64,000 nt of DNA from an uncultured archaeon (GCA_938034445.1 CALHLD010000005.1:83032-147031), one strand, 5' to 3'. Shown: positions 44,895 to 53,818, counted from the first letter of the stretch. Notes: generated from the sequence alone by a model not told the origin. Translations and numbers: made by a program.

Positions 44895-45694
44895 TTAAAT
44901 TCTAAAACCAACTTTATTATCTTCTAAAAATCTATTTAGTTCATCCTTAAATGGTAAAGCTGTTATCGCACCATATCTTGTAGTAACAAGTGCCCCCACA
45001 GCATTAGCTATCTTAACATACTCTCTTAATCCAAAATTTTTTAGCATTCCAACAATAAATCCAACGTTCCACCCATCACAGGCTTCAGTAGTATCAACAA
45101 CTTTAACCTTGAAGGCTGGCTCAAAAACCCTTACATCATCAGCTGTCATTAAAAACGCTCCCCTTGAACCCAATCTTGTGCAAGCGACTTCAAGACCAAA
45201 ATCCAATGCACTTCTAGCAGCCTTTTCAGGGTCAGATGTTTTAAAAAAGAATTCTGCCTCTTCAAGTGAAAATGCTGCTATATTAGATTTTTTTAGTGCA
45301 GCAAAAACAGTATTCCTCACATCATCTTCTGAATTCCATACATCGACTCTTAATGTTGGGTCAAAGAAAACCTTAACCCCAATTTCTCTAGCAAACTCAA
45401 TAATTTTAAACACACTCTCCCTTGTTGGACTATAAGATAAAGAAAATCCAGAAACATGCGATATTTTAGCCCCCTTTACAATAAACTCGACAAGAAAGCC
45501 TAGAACTTTAGTTCTAGGATGAACTGTCGATAACTTTTAAATACGCTCTAATGCATGCTATGTTTTGAGCGTGTCGCTCAAATGTAGCCTGGATGTCCAA
45601 AAGATTTTAAAAACCTGTTTCCCTCGCATAAGCTAAGTTTATCTAGTGAAATAAAATCTATTATAGCCTCCCCTAATCCAATTACATCAGGCAT
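44895..45694 (-). pseudogene. PfkB-family sugar kinase pseudogene, interrupted by IS605-type relic
   Basis: Two pieces of one ribokinase-type gene are separated by about 85 foreign bases. The 5' piece (ATG 45694 to stop 45578) encodes 38 residues including DVIGLGEAIIDFIS and LKSFGH, the N-terminal PfkB motif. The 3' piece starts near 45497 and encodes FIVKGAKISHVSGFSLSY and FDPTLR, continuing to the C-terminus at 44895. About 85 codons of the sugar-binding and lid region are gone. The catalytic DTTGAGD motif reads DTTEACDGWN, a further sign of decay. A shorter open frame (44895-45413) survives but lacks half of the enzyme. It lies between the SPFH and nfeD genes. Confidence 0.85.
45497..45582 (-). 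mobile_element. Short IS200/IS605-type relic inside the pfkB pseudogene
   Basis: Contains hairpin CCTAGAAC-TTTA-GTTCTAGG (45499-45518) followed by GGATGAA and TTTTAAATA (45535-45543), the same arrangement as the left end of the TnpB relic near 56.4 kb. At the other side is TTTGAGCG-TGT-CGCTCAAA (45564-45582), a perfect 8-base stem. Two terminal hairpins and no coding capacity fit a miniature or collapsed IS605-type element. It carries a stop codon into pfkB. Confidence 0.65.
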
Positions 45695-45731
45695 ATCAAA
45701 CAATCTTTGTACTCTATACGATTAAATGTTT

Positions 45732-46526
45732 CTAACCTTTTTCACGCTGTTTTGAAAAAACTAGCCCTGGAAGTGCCTGCATGATATTTCCTTCTGTAAC
45801 AATGATCAGATTCTTTTCTCTCGCAATCTCCGTCCAAGTCTGAAGTTCTCTAAGCCTCATTGCAGCAGGATTCTTTGCATAAAATTCTGCAGCCTCAAAC
45901 ATCTTTTGAGCTGCCATAAGCTCTCCTTCAGCCGTAATAATCCTGCTTCTCCTTTCACGTTCTGCTTCAGCCTGTTTTGCGATAGCCCTCTGCATGCTCT
46001 CAGGTATTGCTGCATCACGTATTGCTACTGCAGTAACCTTCACACCCCAAGGTTCAGTTGCTTCATCCAATATCGTCTGTAACCTTTTATTTAACTCTTC
46101 TCTTTTCATAAGAAGGTCATCAAATTCTACTTGTCCAATTACGTCTCTTAATGTTGTTTGCGCAAGAAGGCTTGTTGCAAGAGAATAATCCTTAACCTTC
46201 AAAACAGCATTTATAGCATCAGCGACCCTAAAGTATACAACAGCATCAACATCGACCGTAACATTATCTTTTGTAATGATCCTCTGCTTAGGAACATCAA
46301 ATGTTACAAGACGAAGGTCAACAATCCTAGGCTTATCAACAAATGGGACGAGAAAAACGACACCAGGACCCTTAGCGCCCAAAAGTCTTCCAAGACGAAA
46401 CACCACAACCCTTTCATATTCTCTAACAATCCTTATCATTGAAGCAATAAGCCAGACAATGAAAAACAGTAGTACAATTAGAAAGAATGTTGCCTCTATA
46501 CCAATCTGAAGTGTAGTCCCAAACAT
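45732..46526 (-). CDS. SPFH/stomatin-like membrane protein
   Basis: 264 residues: one N-terminal membrane segment (about 10-35), then the SPFH (Band 7) domain with YERVVVFRLGRLLGAKGPGV, DVPKQRIITKDNVTVDVDAVVYFRV and the coiled-coil region AKQAEAERERRSRIITAEGE. It should form oligomeric rings at the membrane and be a substrate of the NfeD protease encoded downstream. The pfkB pseudogene lies between the two, 37 bases after this stop. The whole set could be one transcript with the ArsC-like gene upstream. Confidence 0.9.
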   Translation of the reverse strand: MFGTTLQIGIEATFFLIVLLFFIVWLIASMIRIVREYERVVVFRLGRLLGAKGPGVVFLVPFVDKPRIVDLRLVTFDVPKQRIITKDNVTVDVDAVVYFRVADAINAVLKVKDYSLATSLLAQTTLRDVIGQVEFDDLLMKREELNKRLQTILDEATEPWGVKVTAVAIRDAAIPESMQRAIAKQAEAERERRSRIITAEGELMAAQKMFEAAEFYAKNPAAMRLRELQTWTEIAREKNLIIVTEGNIMQALPGLVFSKQREKG

Positions 46527-46562
46527 ACAATAATCTTCTTCATAGACCTATTTATCCTTTTA

Positions 46563-46958
46563 TCACACTAAACTTCCAATAAGTTCATCAACCTTACCTT
46601 CTATAATATCCCTGATTTTTCTAACCTCCTCAATAGGCTTACCCTTAGGATCATCAAGATGCCAATCTTCAACCTTCTTCAAAAATACAGCAGGACAAGA
46701 ATCATCACCACATCCCATAATAATAATCTTGTATGCGTCTCTAAACATCCACTCTTCAACAGCCTTAGGCTTCTTAGAAGAAATATCAATACCCTTTTCT
46801 TTCATGACTTCAACTACTAAAGGATTAACTTCTTTTTCAGGTTTCGTTCCAGCACTAATAGCATAAAAGCCTTCAGGAGCCTTCGCATTAAAGAACGCTT
46901 CAGCCATCTGGCTTCTTCCAGAATTTCCAACACAGACAAAAAGCACAAACCTTTTCAT
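46563..46958 (-). CDS. ArsC/low-molecular-weight phosphatase family protein
   Basis: 131 residues. The P-loop CVGNSGRSQMAEAF (CX5R, C about 9) is at the N-terminus, and the redox pair is in MGCGDDSCPAVF (about 82 and 88), the pattern of thioredoxin-coupled arsenate reductases. DDPKGKPIEEVRKIRDII near the end holds the general-acid aspartate. Arsenate reduction to arsenite is the likely activity; no ars transporter or regulator is adjacent, so a protein phosphatase role is possible. Confidence 0.85.
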   Translation of the reverse strand: MKRFVLFVCVGNSGRSQMAEAFFNAKAPEGFYAISAGTKPEKEVNPLVVEVMKEKGIDISSKKPKAVEEWMFRDAYKIIIMGCGDDSCPAVFLKKVEDWHLDDPKGKPIEEVRKIRDIIEGKVDELIGSLV

Positions 46959-47232
46959 TAGATTTTTTAAAAATCTGATATTATATAAATTTTACTTATT
47001 TTCAATTTTAATCTTATATCCAATATGTCAAATATGTTAATTCATATTCTCTAGATGCAATTAGGCGACCACGGAAATAGAATATTAGCTTTAACAATTT
47101 TCAAATAATCATATAGGATTACAGGAATAGCATAAAATTTACAGTAAGAACATAAAATTTATACCATTATGGGAACGCTTCCAAATATGAATCTACTACT
47201 GGAATTTTTGGTAAAAGTTTTTTAATAAGTTT
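46959..47232. promoter_or_regulatory. Long divergent promoter region with direct repeats
   Basis: 274 non-coding bases between the ArsC-like and the double-HTH regulator genes. CATAAAATTTA occurs at 47131-47141 and again at 47151-47161 (20 bases apart, about two helical turns). GGAACGCTTCC (47171-47181) has a short inverted symmetry. A TATA-like TTTTTTAATA (47217-47226) is well placed for a leaderless start at 47245. The repeats may be sites for the regulator itself. Confidence 0.4.
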
Positions 47233-47244
47233 GTGGAAATTGCC

Positions 47245-48426
47245 ATGCGTGCAAAAAGTATAATGCGCATAGATGATTTGACACCCCAACGTATAATATC
47301 CTATGACGAGGAAATGAAACTTATAGTGGAGGCCATAAAAAAATATGGGCCAAGAAACATTTCTGCAATATCAAGAGCAACAGGTTTACCAATAGAAACA
47401 GTAAGATACAGGATAAGGAACCAGTTAAGAGAAATGGGAATAAGATTCCACTTAAGCATTAATTATCTAAAACTCGGTCTAGTACGTTCATGGCTTTTCC
47501 TAGACTTTTCAGTTCACGTCATGAAAAGTGTTCCAGAAATTTTGGACCTTTTAGCTAAAAGAGGTTACCTAACATACTATGCTAGAGTAATACCACACGG
47601 ATATTATATAGCGATTCCAACTATACCCTATTCTGCACTAGAAAAATATAAGCGTTTTCTTGATGAACTTGTAAGTATGGACATTTTAAAAGAATATAGG
47701 ATGACAGATTTACAGTATCTTAAACATCTTTCACTTCGTCCAGAATTTTACGATTTTACAACCAGAACCTGGAATATACCTTGGAGCAAACTAGATTATG
47801 AAATGAAAAAGGAGCCTGTACAGATACAGATGGACTATAGTCGTGTACCAATCGACAAGATAGATCTTCTAATACTTAAAGAATTCCAAATAAATGCTTC
47901 ACAATCACTCACATCAATCGCTAAAAAAATTAATGTTCCAGAAAAGCAAGTAAGATACCATTATAAGAAACATATTGAAGAGGGAAAAATAATAGAAAAC
48001 TATGTTGTAAGATGGCAAGCTGACAAATACCAATTAACGAATAAATACATAATATCATGCTTCATCGAATTCACAGACCTTGCAAAAAATGATGTCACAT
48101 ACATAAACAATGTTCTTGAACGATTTCCATTCACTTGGATGATATCTGTATCAGTTGATAGGAGTAAGCTCGTATCACAAATCTTTATGCCAGCCACCCA
48201 ATACTATGACGCGTTAACATTTCTTTCAGACAAACTATACATGTTTAAAGAAAGGTTTAAGATGCACATAATAGATTATCAAAAAGCTGAAGCATACACT
48301 ATACCCTATGAATCCTATAACGATAACGTTGGATGGTTCACAGACCTAGATGAATTGACAAAAGTCTTTAGAGAAAGAATTAAAGCGAGATTTCCTTCAC
48401 ATGTGATCGATTATGTTGAAAAATAA
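47245..48426 (+). CDS. Lrp-like regulator with two helix-turn-helix domains
   Basis: About 393 residues. The first winged helix (NISAISRATGLPIETVRYRI, about 36-55) and the second (SLTSIAKKINVPEKQVRYHYKKHI, about 225-250) are each followed by an alpha/beta region like the Lrp ligand-binding domain, so the protein looks like an internal duplication. Such fused regulators are known from TACK archaea; the ligand is unknown. ATG 47245 fits the TATA spacing; GTG 47233 adds four residues. It faces the 38-residue gene that ends 22 bases downstream on the other strand. Confidence 0.75.
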   Translation: MRAKSIMRIDDLTPQRIISYDEEMKLIVEAIKKYGPRNISAISRATGLPIETVRYRIRNQLREMGIRFHLSINYLKLGLVRSWLFLDFSVHVMKSVPEILDLLAKRGYLTYYARVIPHGYYIAIPTIPYSALEKYKRFLDELVSMDILKEYRMTDLQYLKHLSLRPEFYDFTTRTWNIPWSKLDYEMKKEPVQIQMDYSRVPIDKIDLLILKEFQINASQSLTSIAKKINVPEKQVRYHYKKHIEEGKIIENYVVRWQADKYQLTNKYIISCFIEFTDLAKNDVTYINNVLERFPFTWMISVSVDRSKLVSQIFMPATQYYDALTFLSDKLYMFKERFKMHIIDYQKAEAYTIPYESYNDNVGWFTDLDELTKVFRERIKARFPSHVIDYVEK

Positions 48427-48448
48427 AAAGAATAGAGAGAGGAGAGAT

Positions 48449-48565
48449 CTAAATTACAGCGTCTCCTCCTATCTTATCTCCCAATGGTTGGAATCCTGCA
48501 AAGTATGCTGCTATTGCAATCAATAGCAGAACCAACTTTATCTTTTCCTCACGAGTCATATTCAT
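48449..48565 (-). CDS. 38-residue single-span membrane microprotein
   Basis: An ATG-to-TAG frame of 38 residues that ORF callers with size limits would miss. It has a charged N-terminus (MNMTREEKIK), one hydrophobic segment (LVLLLIAIAAYFAGF, residues 11-25) and a short polar tail (QPLGDKIGGDAVI). On the minus strand a TATA-like AAATTTAAAG lies at 48588-48597, about 25-30 bases before the start, which fits a leaderless message. The regular structure and promoter support a real gene. It resembles no family I can name; small accessory of a membrane complex or of the pilus system is a guess. Confidence 0.6.
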   Translation of the reverse strand: MNMTREEKIKLVLLLIAIAAYFAGFQPLGDKIGGDAVI

Positions 48566-48814
48566 CGCAAAGATGAAAACAAGTTGGTCTTTAAATTTTT
48601 TTTGTTTAATCTAATTTTATATAATAAATAATAACAAAATTTTTTTAGATTAATAATATTTTTAATATTATTGTTTTTTTAAGCTTTTTAAGAACTTATC
48701 TTATCACTTTAAATGTTTTATATTTCACAAGTTTTTGATTCAAATTTTATGAATTCTCTACAAAAACTTTATATACATAAAATATAAAGGATTGTCTAAG
48801 TCTTAGGTGATATC
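48566..48814. other. Very AT-rich intergenic region
   Basis: 249 bases with T-runs at 48596-48603, near 48641-48647 and 48671-48677 that could end rightward transcripts, an imperfect inverted repeat around AATAATATTTTTAATATTATT (48650-48670), and ACTTTATATACATAAAATATAAAG (48766-48789), the likely TATA region for the gene at 48815. No other gene is visible. Confidence 0.45.
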
Positions 48815-49780
48815 ATGTCATCAGAGCATACTAAAGTACCACATACGGAACTAATTAGCGTTATTAAAAATGTTCTTGCTCAGGAAGATCAAGTTGTCAG
48901 ACTAATTTTCCAAAAAAATACGGGTGAAAAGTTTCTTTATCCACCCTTAGATAAAATGCTTTATTTAAATGTTGAAAAGGTTATTGAAATTCTAGATTAT
49001 ATTGTTCAAACAGGGTTTATGGACAAGAAGGCTGTTGAAACATTAAGATTTTGTCCAGTATGCTTCTCATATGAGATAATTCCAACCGAGCACTGTCCCA
49101 ACTGCAGTTCAACAAACATTTCAAGAGGAAGAGTTATAGAACATTTTAGCTGCGGTTACAGAAATCTTGAAACCGTTTTCTTGCTGAATACAGGTTTAGA
49201 GTGCCCAAGATGTCATAAGCAGCTTCTTATTGAAGGCAAAGACTATTCAAGAGGTAAGCTAATGTACAAGTGTCATGCATGCGGAAACCTATTTGATACA
49301 CCAATAATCGATTATCATTGTCAAAAATGTGGAGAATACTTTCCTATCGATGAACTGGGAGAAACCATAGTCTTCCACTATGAGGTGAAGAATGGTAAGT
49401 TAGAGGGTATAAAGTCAACGCTTAGAATGCTTGAATCAATTGACGCGAACCTAAGAGAAAATGGTTACAGTACAAAGTATTGTACACAAGTTACTGGATC
49501 TTCTGGGGTTGCATATGATGTAGACTTGTGGGCTACAAATGCGGAAAAAAGGGATTCAATCCTTATTGAAACATATCTCCTAGAAGACACCATAAGTGTT
49601 GATGAAATACTTCGTCTCCAGGCATTAGGATATGATTTGGGTGCAAAAAAGATAGTAATACTAACTTACTCAAAACTTGATCAAAAAGCAGAATATCTTG
49701 CAAACTATTATGGTATAAAGAGAATAGTTCCTGAAAAGACTGGTGAAGTTACAAAAGAAATTATGGTAGAATTAATTTAA
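48815..49780 (+). CDS. Zinc-ribbon (TackOD1-like) protein with nuclease-fold C-terminal domain
   Basis: 321 residues. An N-terminal helical part (1-75), then a zinc-ribbon block: CPVCF...CPNC (about 79-98), CPRCHKQL, CHACGNLF and CQKCGEYF (to about 176), the pattern of the TackOD1 output domain. The C-terminal about 110 residues look like a restriction-endonuclease fold: YDVDLWATNAEKRDSILIETY, then AKKIVILTYSKLDQKAEYLANYYGI as in Mrr/NERD tails. The E-x-K position is E-T-Y, so catalysis is doubtful. It ends 18 bases from the convergent secretion ATPase. A signalling output role is the published view for TackOD1; the rest is inference. Confidence 0.7.
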   Translation: MSSEHTKVPHTELISVIKNVLAQEDQVVRLIFQKNTGEKFLYPPLDKMLYLNVEKVIEILDYIVQTGFMDKKAVETLRFCPVCFSYEIIPTEHCPNCSSTNISRGRVIEHFSCGYRNLETVFLLNTGLECPRCHKQLLIEGKDYSRGKLMYKCHACGNLFDTPIIDYHCQKCGEYFPIDELGETIVFHYEVKNGKLEGIKSTLRMLESIDANLRENGYSTKYCTQVTGSSGVAYDVDLWATNAEKRDSILIETYLLEDTISVDEILRLQALGYDLGAKKIVILTYSKLDQKAEYLANYYGIKRIVPEKTGEVTKEIMVELI

Positions 49781-49797
49781 CTGCCACAATCAATTTT

Positions 49798-52700
49798 TTA
49801 TTTTTGAGAAAGCCTAGAGCGTAATGTTTCGAAGGCACTTAATCCTCTCTCTGTTAGTGTAAAGAATGTAGTGTACTTGTCCTCTTCCTTCTTCTCTACT
49901 GTCTGAACATGTCCAAATCCTTTCAAAATGTTCAAGTACCTCCATAAGCTGACATCATCCATGCCAGTTTCTTTAGCTAAAGTTTCAAGAGATGCTGTTC
50001 CTCCTTTTGTTGAAAGAATCTGGTATATCTTCATAAGCGATTCTTCAATAAGTCTTACTGGCGTCTGAGTTTCAGAAACTGATGCTGCTGAAGGAACTGT
50101 TTGAGTTAAGGTTGGAGTAGCGAATATTGGCTGTATTTCCTCCTTCTTTATTATAGCCTCCTCTTCAATCTTACTCATAAGCAAATCTGGATTAGAATAG
50201 TACTGGTAAACTATACGTGCAACATCCTTAACATTATGTATACTTTTATCAGCCATCCAACGAATAACAGTCTTCCTACGCTCCAACTCATTAATAATCC
50301 ATCTCCTACTTTTACCTAACCTTTCAGCAATTCTCATTAACACAAGGCTGTCTCTTGCCCTAGAAAGAAATATGTCATCTTGAGGCACCCAACTGAAAAT
50401 GTTAACATATTTTTCAAAATCTTCAACCTCCCAAACCATACGCGCTCTCCTTCCAATGCTCATACCCATTCTAGGCTGAGGCAGTGTAACACGTTCAACT
50501 AAAATGACAGCGTTAATCAAAGGAATGTATGTTTCAGAAACATTCATAGGCGGGCTAACAAGTCTTCTAATAGCGTACTCGATAGTTTCAGCATGTAAGG
50601 TGGATAAACCACCATGCCCAGTATTATGTAGTAGGACTGGATTCGCACCACCAAAGAAGGCTTCACTGTCAGGTACTGAAAGGTCGTACACATATCCCAC
50701 GTTTTCTTTCTTCTCAACGCTTTTTACAGGCAAAAGGGTAATATCACTGTCTATGAAAGCAAGAATATTTGCCATGAGTTTGGTTGCTTCCTTGTCAGGT
50801 TCAACTCTTCTTTTTCTCCACATCCAGTCAAGAACCTCTTTTGCTATAGATCTGCTACAGAATCTTTGAGAGCGTTTTCTGTTACCAAATAGATATGTGT
50901 ATTTATAAGGCAATGATGCAGGATTTAGCTTTCGATACAACCTTCTAAGTGCCTTTATTGGAACACCTACACCTAATGCGCCCTTCCGACCCTTACGTGG
51001 AACAAGCGTCAAACTGTAGCATCCTTGTGCCTCTTCCCTTATTCTTGCGTCTAATCCTGCTAACCTTGCCAACCAAGCTAACTCCGCTATTAATCTAAAG
51101 TTCTTCTGAACTATACGTACCTGATTGAGGCGTTTACTTCTCCTTCTAGCATCGGCTTTCAATCCATCAAAAAATGCGTGAACAATTTTGTTTGGCGCGC
51201 TCCAAATCTGGGGTGGTATGTGTTTTTCTGCACGACGTCCACCGCAGAGCGCTTCAAAAAGGTTCGCTAAAACCGTATTATTATATTCGACTAGAATATA
51301 TGTTCCCCTATCTTCGATGTATGGTTCATCACTAAACATCTCTCTAATAGTTTTGGTTATTCTAGCTAGGAAAGCTTCTTTCTCGTTTTTCCCAAAACAG
51401 AAGACAAGTTTCTTTCCACGGTGCTCCTTCACACATCCATCAGCCAAATACGCTCCAATAACAAAAGCTAGATCCTCGTTCAAAGGTATACGTGCAGGTA
51501 TAGTTTTTCTACTGTGTAGAGTCGTCAGACTTAAGACTTCTCTTTGGCTTTTATCTGATGCCCTGTTCTCGATTTCAATATATTCTGATAATAAGAGAGG
51601 GTTATGGGGGATTCCTAAACTATTCTTTATGTCAGCAGGTATTCCTGTTACAAAGACAGAGTTGTAGTTAGCTAACAGCTCCATAACATCAAGTGTCTGT
51701 TCCTCTCCGAAGCGATCTTTCAATGACGTAAAAGAAACTAGTAAATCACCTTCCTTGAGTGTCGCTACAGTCTTCTCCTTCACTTCCATGCTTTCTTCGT
51801 CCATAACAAACACAGAATGAGAAGCTGTAGCCTTAACCTCGCCTCCCACATACTTTATGTCATATATGGTTGGTGTTGAATGTCTAAGAACATATTTGAT
51901 CGGCTTAAATTTAATGTTACCCCCCTCGAGAGTCAAAGCATACACTCCATTTACGGGCTTGGCAAGCCTTTCTTCCCCATGGGAGTAATAGTTGTCAACA
52001 AACTTTCCAATCTCAACAAGTTTGACTTCTTCACCAGATTTAAGCAAGACTGGCGTGTCACCAGACACACTGGCCATAGCTTGGAACAGTACATAAGCTT
52101 CTTCACCTCTGACCTCACCAACTATAAGGTAATCTGGCCTATATCTTAGTGAAGTTTTTACTAGGTCAAAGAGGCTTATTTGTCCCACCTTTGTACCGGT
52201 AAGTCCATAGCTTTCTCTGCTAACGAACTGAACCCAGTTTTCGTGTGGAAGGTTTAATTCGGCTGTCTCTTCAACAGTAACAAGTTTCATACCCGGCTTA
52301 ATAAGTGATGCTAGAGCGTTTAGTATAGTTGTTTTTCCACTACCTGTCCCACCTATAACCATTATAGTAGCCCTATTCTCAATCAACATCCAAAAGTACG
52401 CTGCCATCTCATCACTTATTGTACCCATTTGTACAAGGTCGACAATACTGAATGGTTCCTCTCTAAACTTTCTAATAGTAAATGTGGAACCTTTAGGTGA
52501 AACCTCATCTCTAAAACTTGCCGCAAGCCTATGTTTTCCAAAAAGCATTGCATCCACAATAGGGAAAGCTGAACTAACATGCTTACCTGACTTATGGGCA
52601 AGCTTAACAATATAGTCGTCTAAAGCATCCTTATCCAAAAACTTAATATTTGTTGGAATACTCTCAAATCTTCTGTGCCAAACAAAAATTGGGACATTGA

Positions 52701-53181
52701 CACCATCACAACTGATATCCTCAACCCTATAATCACTGATAATAACATTTAATGGGCCAAAACCTAAAAGATCTCTTTCCAAATAATAGTTAATCTTTTC
52801 CCATCCAGTACGGGTCACAGTCTTAAAAGCCCTCTCATACTTCATACTAAGTCTTTTAGCCTCACGTAAAAGCTCTTTTCTCACATCCTCTTCCTTACCA
52901 ATTTCAGCAGGATTCAACTCCCTTGCAATAATATCAGAAATTTTTAAATAAGCAGCTCTCTCGTCAGCATTAAGTTTAACCTCATCCACATAATATGTTA
53001 TCGTAGAACTTTCAGGAGCCTTAGCAATAACAACCCTTGCATACTTTTCACGAACCCAATATTCATCCAAAATTTCAGCATTCTCGGACAGGGGTTCAAT
53101 ATAAACTTCTTTTCCCTCATCTGTAACAACGACACTCTTCTCACTTTTACGTTTAAAAAAAGGTAAACTCAAATCAACCAT
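49798..53181 (-). CDS. Type II/IV secretion (pilus) ATPase, FlaI/GspE-like, with intein
   Basis: 1127 codons, of which 481 are an intein, leaving a 646-residue host protein. The host has an N-terminal domain (1-220), Walker A VIGGTGSGKTTILNAL, Walker B region YLIVGEVRGEEAYVLFQAMA, and after splicing TGHGGLSTLHAET (His box), then VILVERVTLPQPR. The C-terminal about 75 residues form a winged helix (TKGGTASLETLAKETGMDDVS...), an unusual addition for this family. It should power assembly of the class III pilins encoded next to it. No FlaJ/TadC-like membrane partner gene is visible nearby. Confidence 0.9.
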   Translation of the reverse strand: MVDLSLPFFKRKSEKSVVVTDEGKEVYIEPLSENAEILDEYWVREKYARVVIAKAPESSTITYYVDEVKLNADERAAYLKISDIIARELNPAEIGKEEDVRKELLREAKRLSMKYERAFKTVTRTGWEKINYYLERDLLGFGPLNVIISDYRVEDISCDGVNVPIFVWHRRFESIPTNIKFLDKDALDDYIVKLAHKSGKHVSSAFPIVDAMLFGKHRLAASFRDEVSPKGSTFTIRKFREEPFSIVDLVQMGTISDEMAAYFWMLIENRATIMVIGGTGSGKTTILNALASLIKPGMKLVTVEETAELNLPHENWVQFVSRESYGLTGTKVGQISLFDLVKTSLRYRPDYLIVGEVRGEEAYVLFQAMASVSGDTPVLLKSGEEVKLVEIGKFVDNYYSHGEERLAKPVNGVYALTLEGGNIKFKPIKYVLRHSTPTIYDIKYVGGEVKATASHSVFVMDEESMEVKEKTVATLKEGDLLVSFTSLKDRFGEEQTLDVMELLANYNSVFVTGIPADIKNSLGIPHNPLLLSEYIEIENRASDKSQREVLSLTTLHSRKTIPARIPLNEDLAFVIGAYLADGCVKEHRGKKLVFCFGKNEKEAFLARITKTIREMFSDEPYIEDRGTYILVEYNNTVLANLFEALCGGRRAEKHIPPQIWSAPNKIVHAFFDGLKADARRRSKRLNQVRIVQKNFRLIAELAWLARLAGLDARIREEAQGCYSLTLVPRKGRKGALGVGVPIKALRRLYRKLNPASLPYKYTYLFGNRKRSQRFCSRSIAKEVLDWMWRKRRVEPDKEATKLMANILAFIDSDITLLPVKSVEKKENVGYVYDLSVPDSEAFFGGANPVLLHNTGHGGLSTLHAETIEYAIRRLVSPPMNVSETYIPLINAVILVERVTLPQPRMGMSIGRRARMVWEVEDFEKYVNIFSWVPQDDIFLSRARDSLVLMRIAERLGKSRRWIINELERRKTVIRWMADKSIHNVKDVARIVYQYYSNPDLLMSKIEEEAIIKKEEIQPIFATPTLTQTVPSAASVSETQTPVRLIEESLMKIYQILSTKGGTASLETLAKETGMDDVSLWRYLNILKGFGHVQTVEKKEEDKYTTFFTLTERGLSAFETLRSRLSQK
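50623..52065 (-). other. Intein with LAGLIDADG endonuclease in the secretion ATPase
   Basis: 481 residues between QAMASV and TGHGGLSTLH. The first intein residue is Ser (SGDTPVLLKSGEEVK), block B is TASHSVFVMD, and the end is NPVLLHN followed by Thr as +1 residue: a standard Ser/His-Asn/Thr class 1 intein. The centre holds FVIGAYLADGCV and VHAFFDGLKADARRR, the two LAGLIDADG helices, each still with its acidic residue. Without splicing the ATPase would be split just before its His box. Boundaries were set by matching the host motif on both sides. Confidence 0.88.
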
Positions 53182-53240
53182 TCTACCATATTTAAAATAT
53201 ACCCGTATATAAAATTTCTTATTTAACTATATTCAAAAAA

Positions 53241-53756
53241 TTAGGGTATATTAAACAATGTAACATAGTAAATACCACGTGATGTAACTGCCTCAACTTC
53301 AATAGTTTGTCCCGAAATAAAAGGAGAACCCAAAGTTTGATCAGATGGAAAAACTATAACCAAATCCAACTTACTACCAGAAGGAAAAAAAACTTCTTTA
53401 AAACTGGTATCTGAACCACTAACCCAAAGGTTATTGTTAACATAAACTTCAGCCGAAGGCCAAAAGTGCTTTAAACTTTTGCCATTTAAATGAATATCAA
53501 CTATTGTAGTATCAACTGTACCAGAATTCTTCCATATAAATGTAACATTATAATATTTTATACTAGAAGGTCCTGAAATCCTATACCCTACAACAACGTA
53601 AGAGGAAAGGGACTTAATTTCTTCTAACCCAGTATAAGAACCAGTTAAACCAGCAGCCCAGAACGCAACAGCTAAAGAAACTGTAACAGCAATAGCAATC
53701 AAAATAACAGTAGCCAATACAGGGCTAACGCCAAAAAAATTTTTATTTTTCCTCAA
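53241..53756 (-). CDS. Archaeal type IV pilin-like protein (DUF1628/Pilin_N)
   Basis: 171 residues. The N-terminus NKNFFGVSPVLATVILIAIAVTVSLAVAF is a class III (prepilin peptidase) signal: a basic stretch, cleavage probably after Gly9, and a long hydrophobic helix beginning VSPVLATV, which is typical of Pilin_N proteins. The rest is beta-rich and without cysteines. It is 59 bases upstream of the secretion ATPase gene in the same direction and is the likely cargo of that ATPase. Confidence 0.85.
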   Translation of the reverse strand: MRKNKNFFGVSPVLATVILIAIAVTVSLAVAFWAAGLTGSYTGLEEIKSLSSYVVVGYRISGPSSIKYYNVTFIWKNSGTVDTTIVDIHLNGKSLKHFWPSAEVYVNNNLWVSGSDTSFKEVFFPSGSKLDLVIVFPSDQTLGSPFISGQTIEVEAVTSRGIYYVTLFNIP

Positions 53757-53818
53757 CCCAGATAATATAAATTTAACAAGAATATTAACTTTATGTTAGG
53801 ATAAGTTACTCATATAAA

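Noticed and set aside
44895..45413. Annotation as a functional PfkB kinase of 172 residues
   Set aside because: It lacks the N-terminal substrate-binding half, which is found as a separate piece upstream, and its GAGD motif is EACD.
46158..46509. Two plus-strand frames over the SPFH gene
   Set aside because: Both are shadows of a strongly conserved SPFH domain on the other strand.
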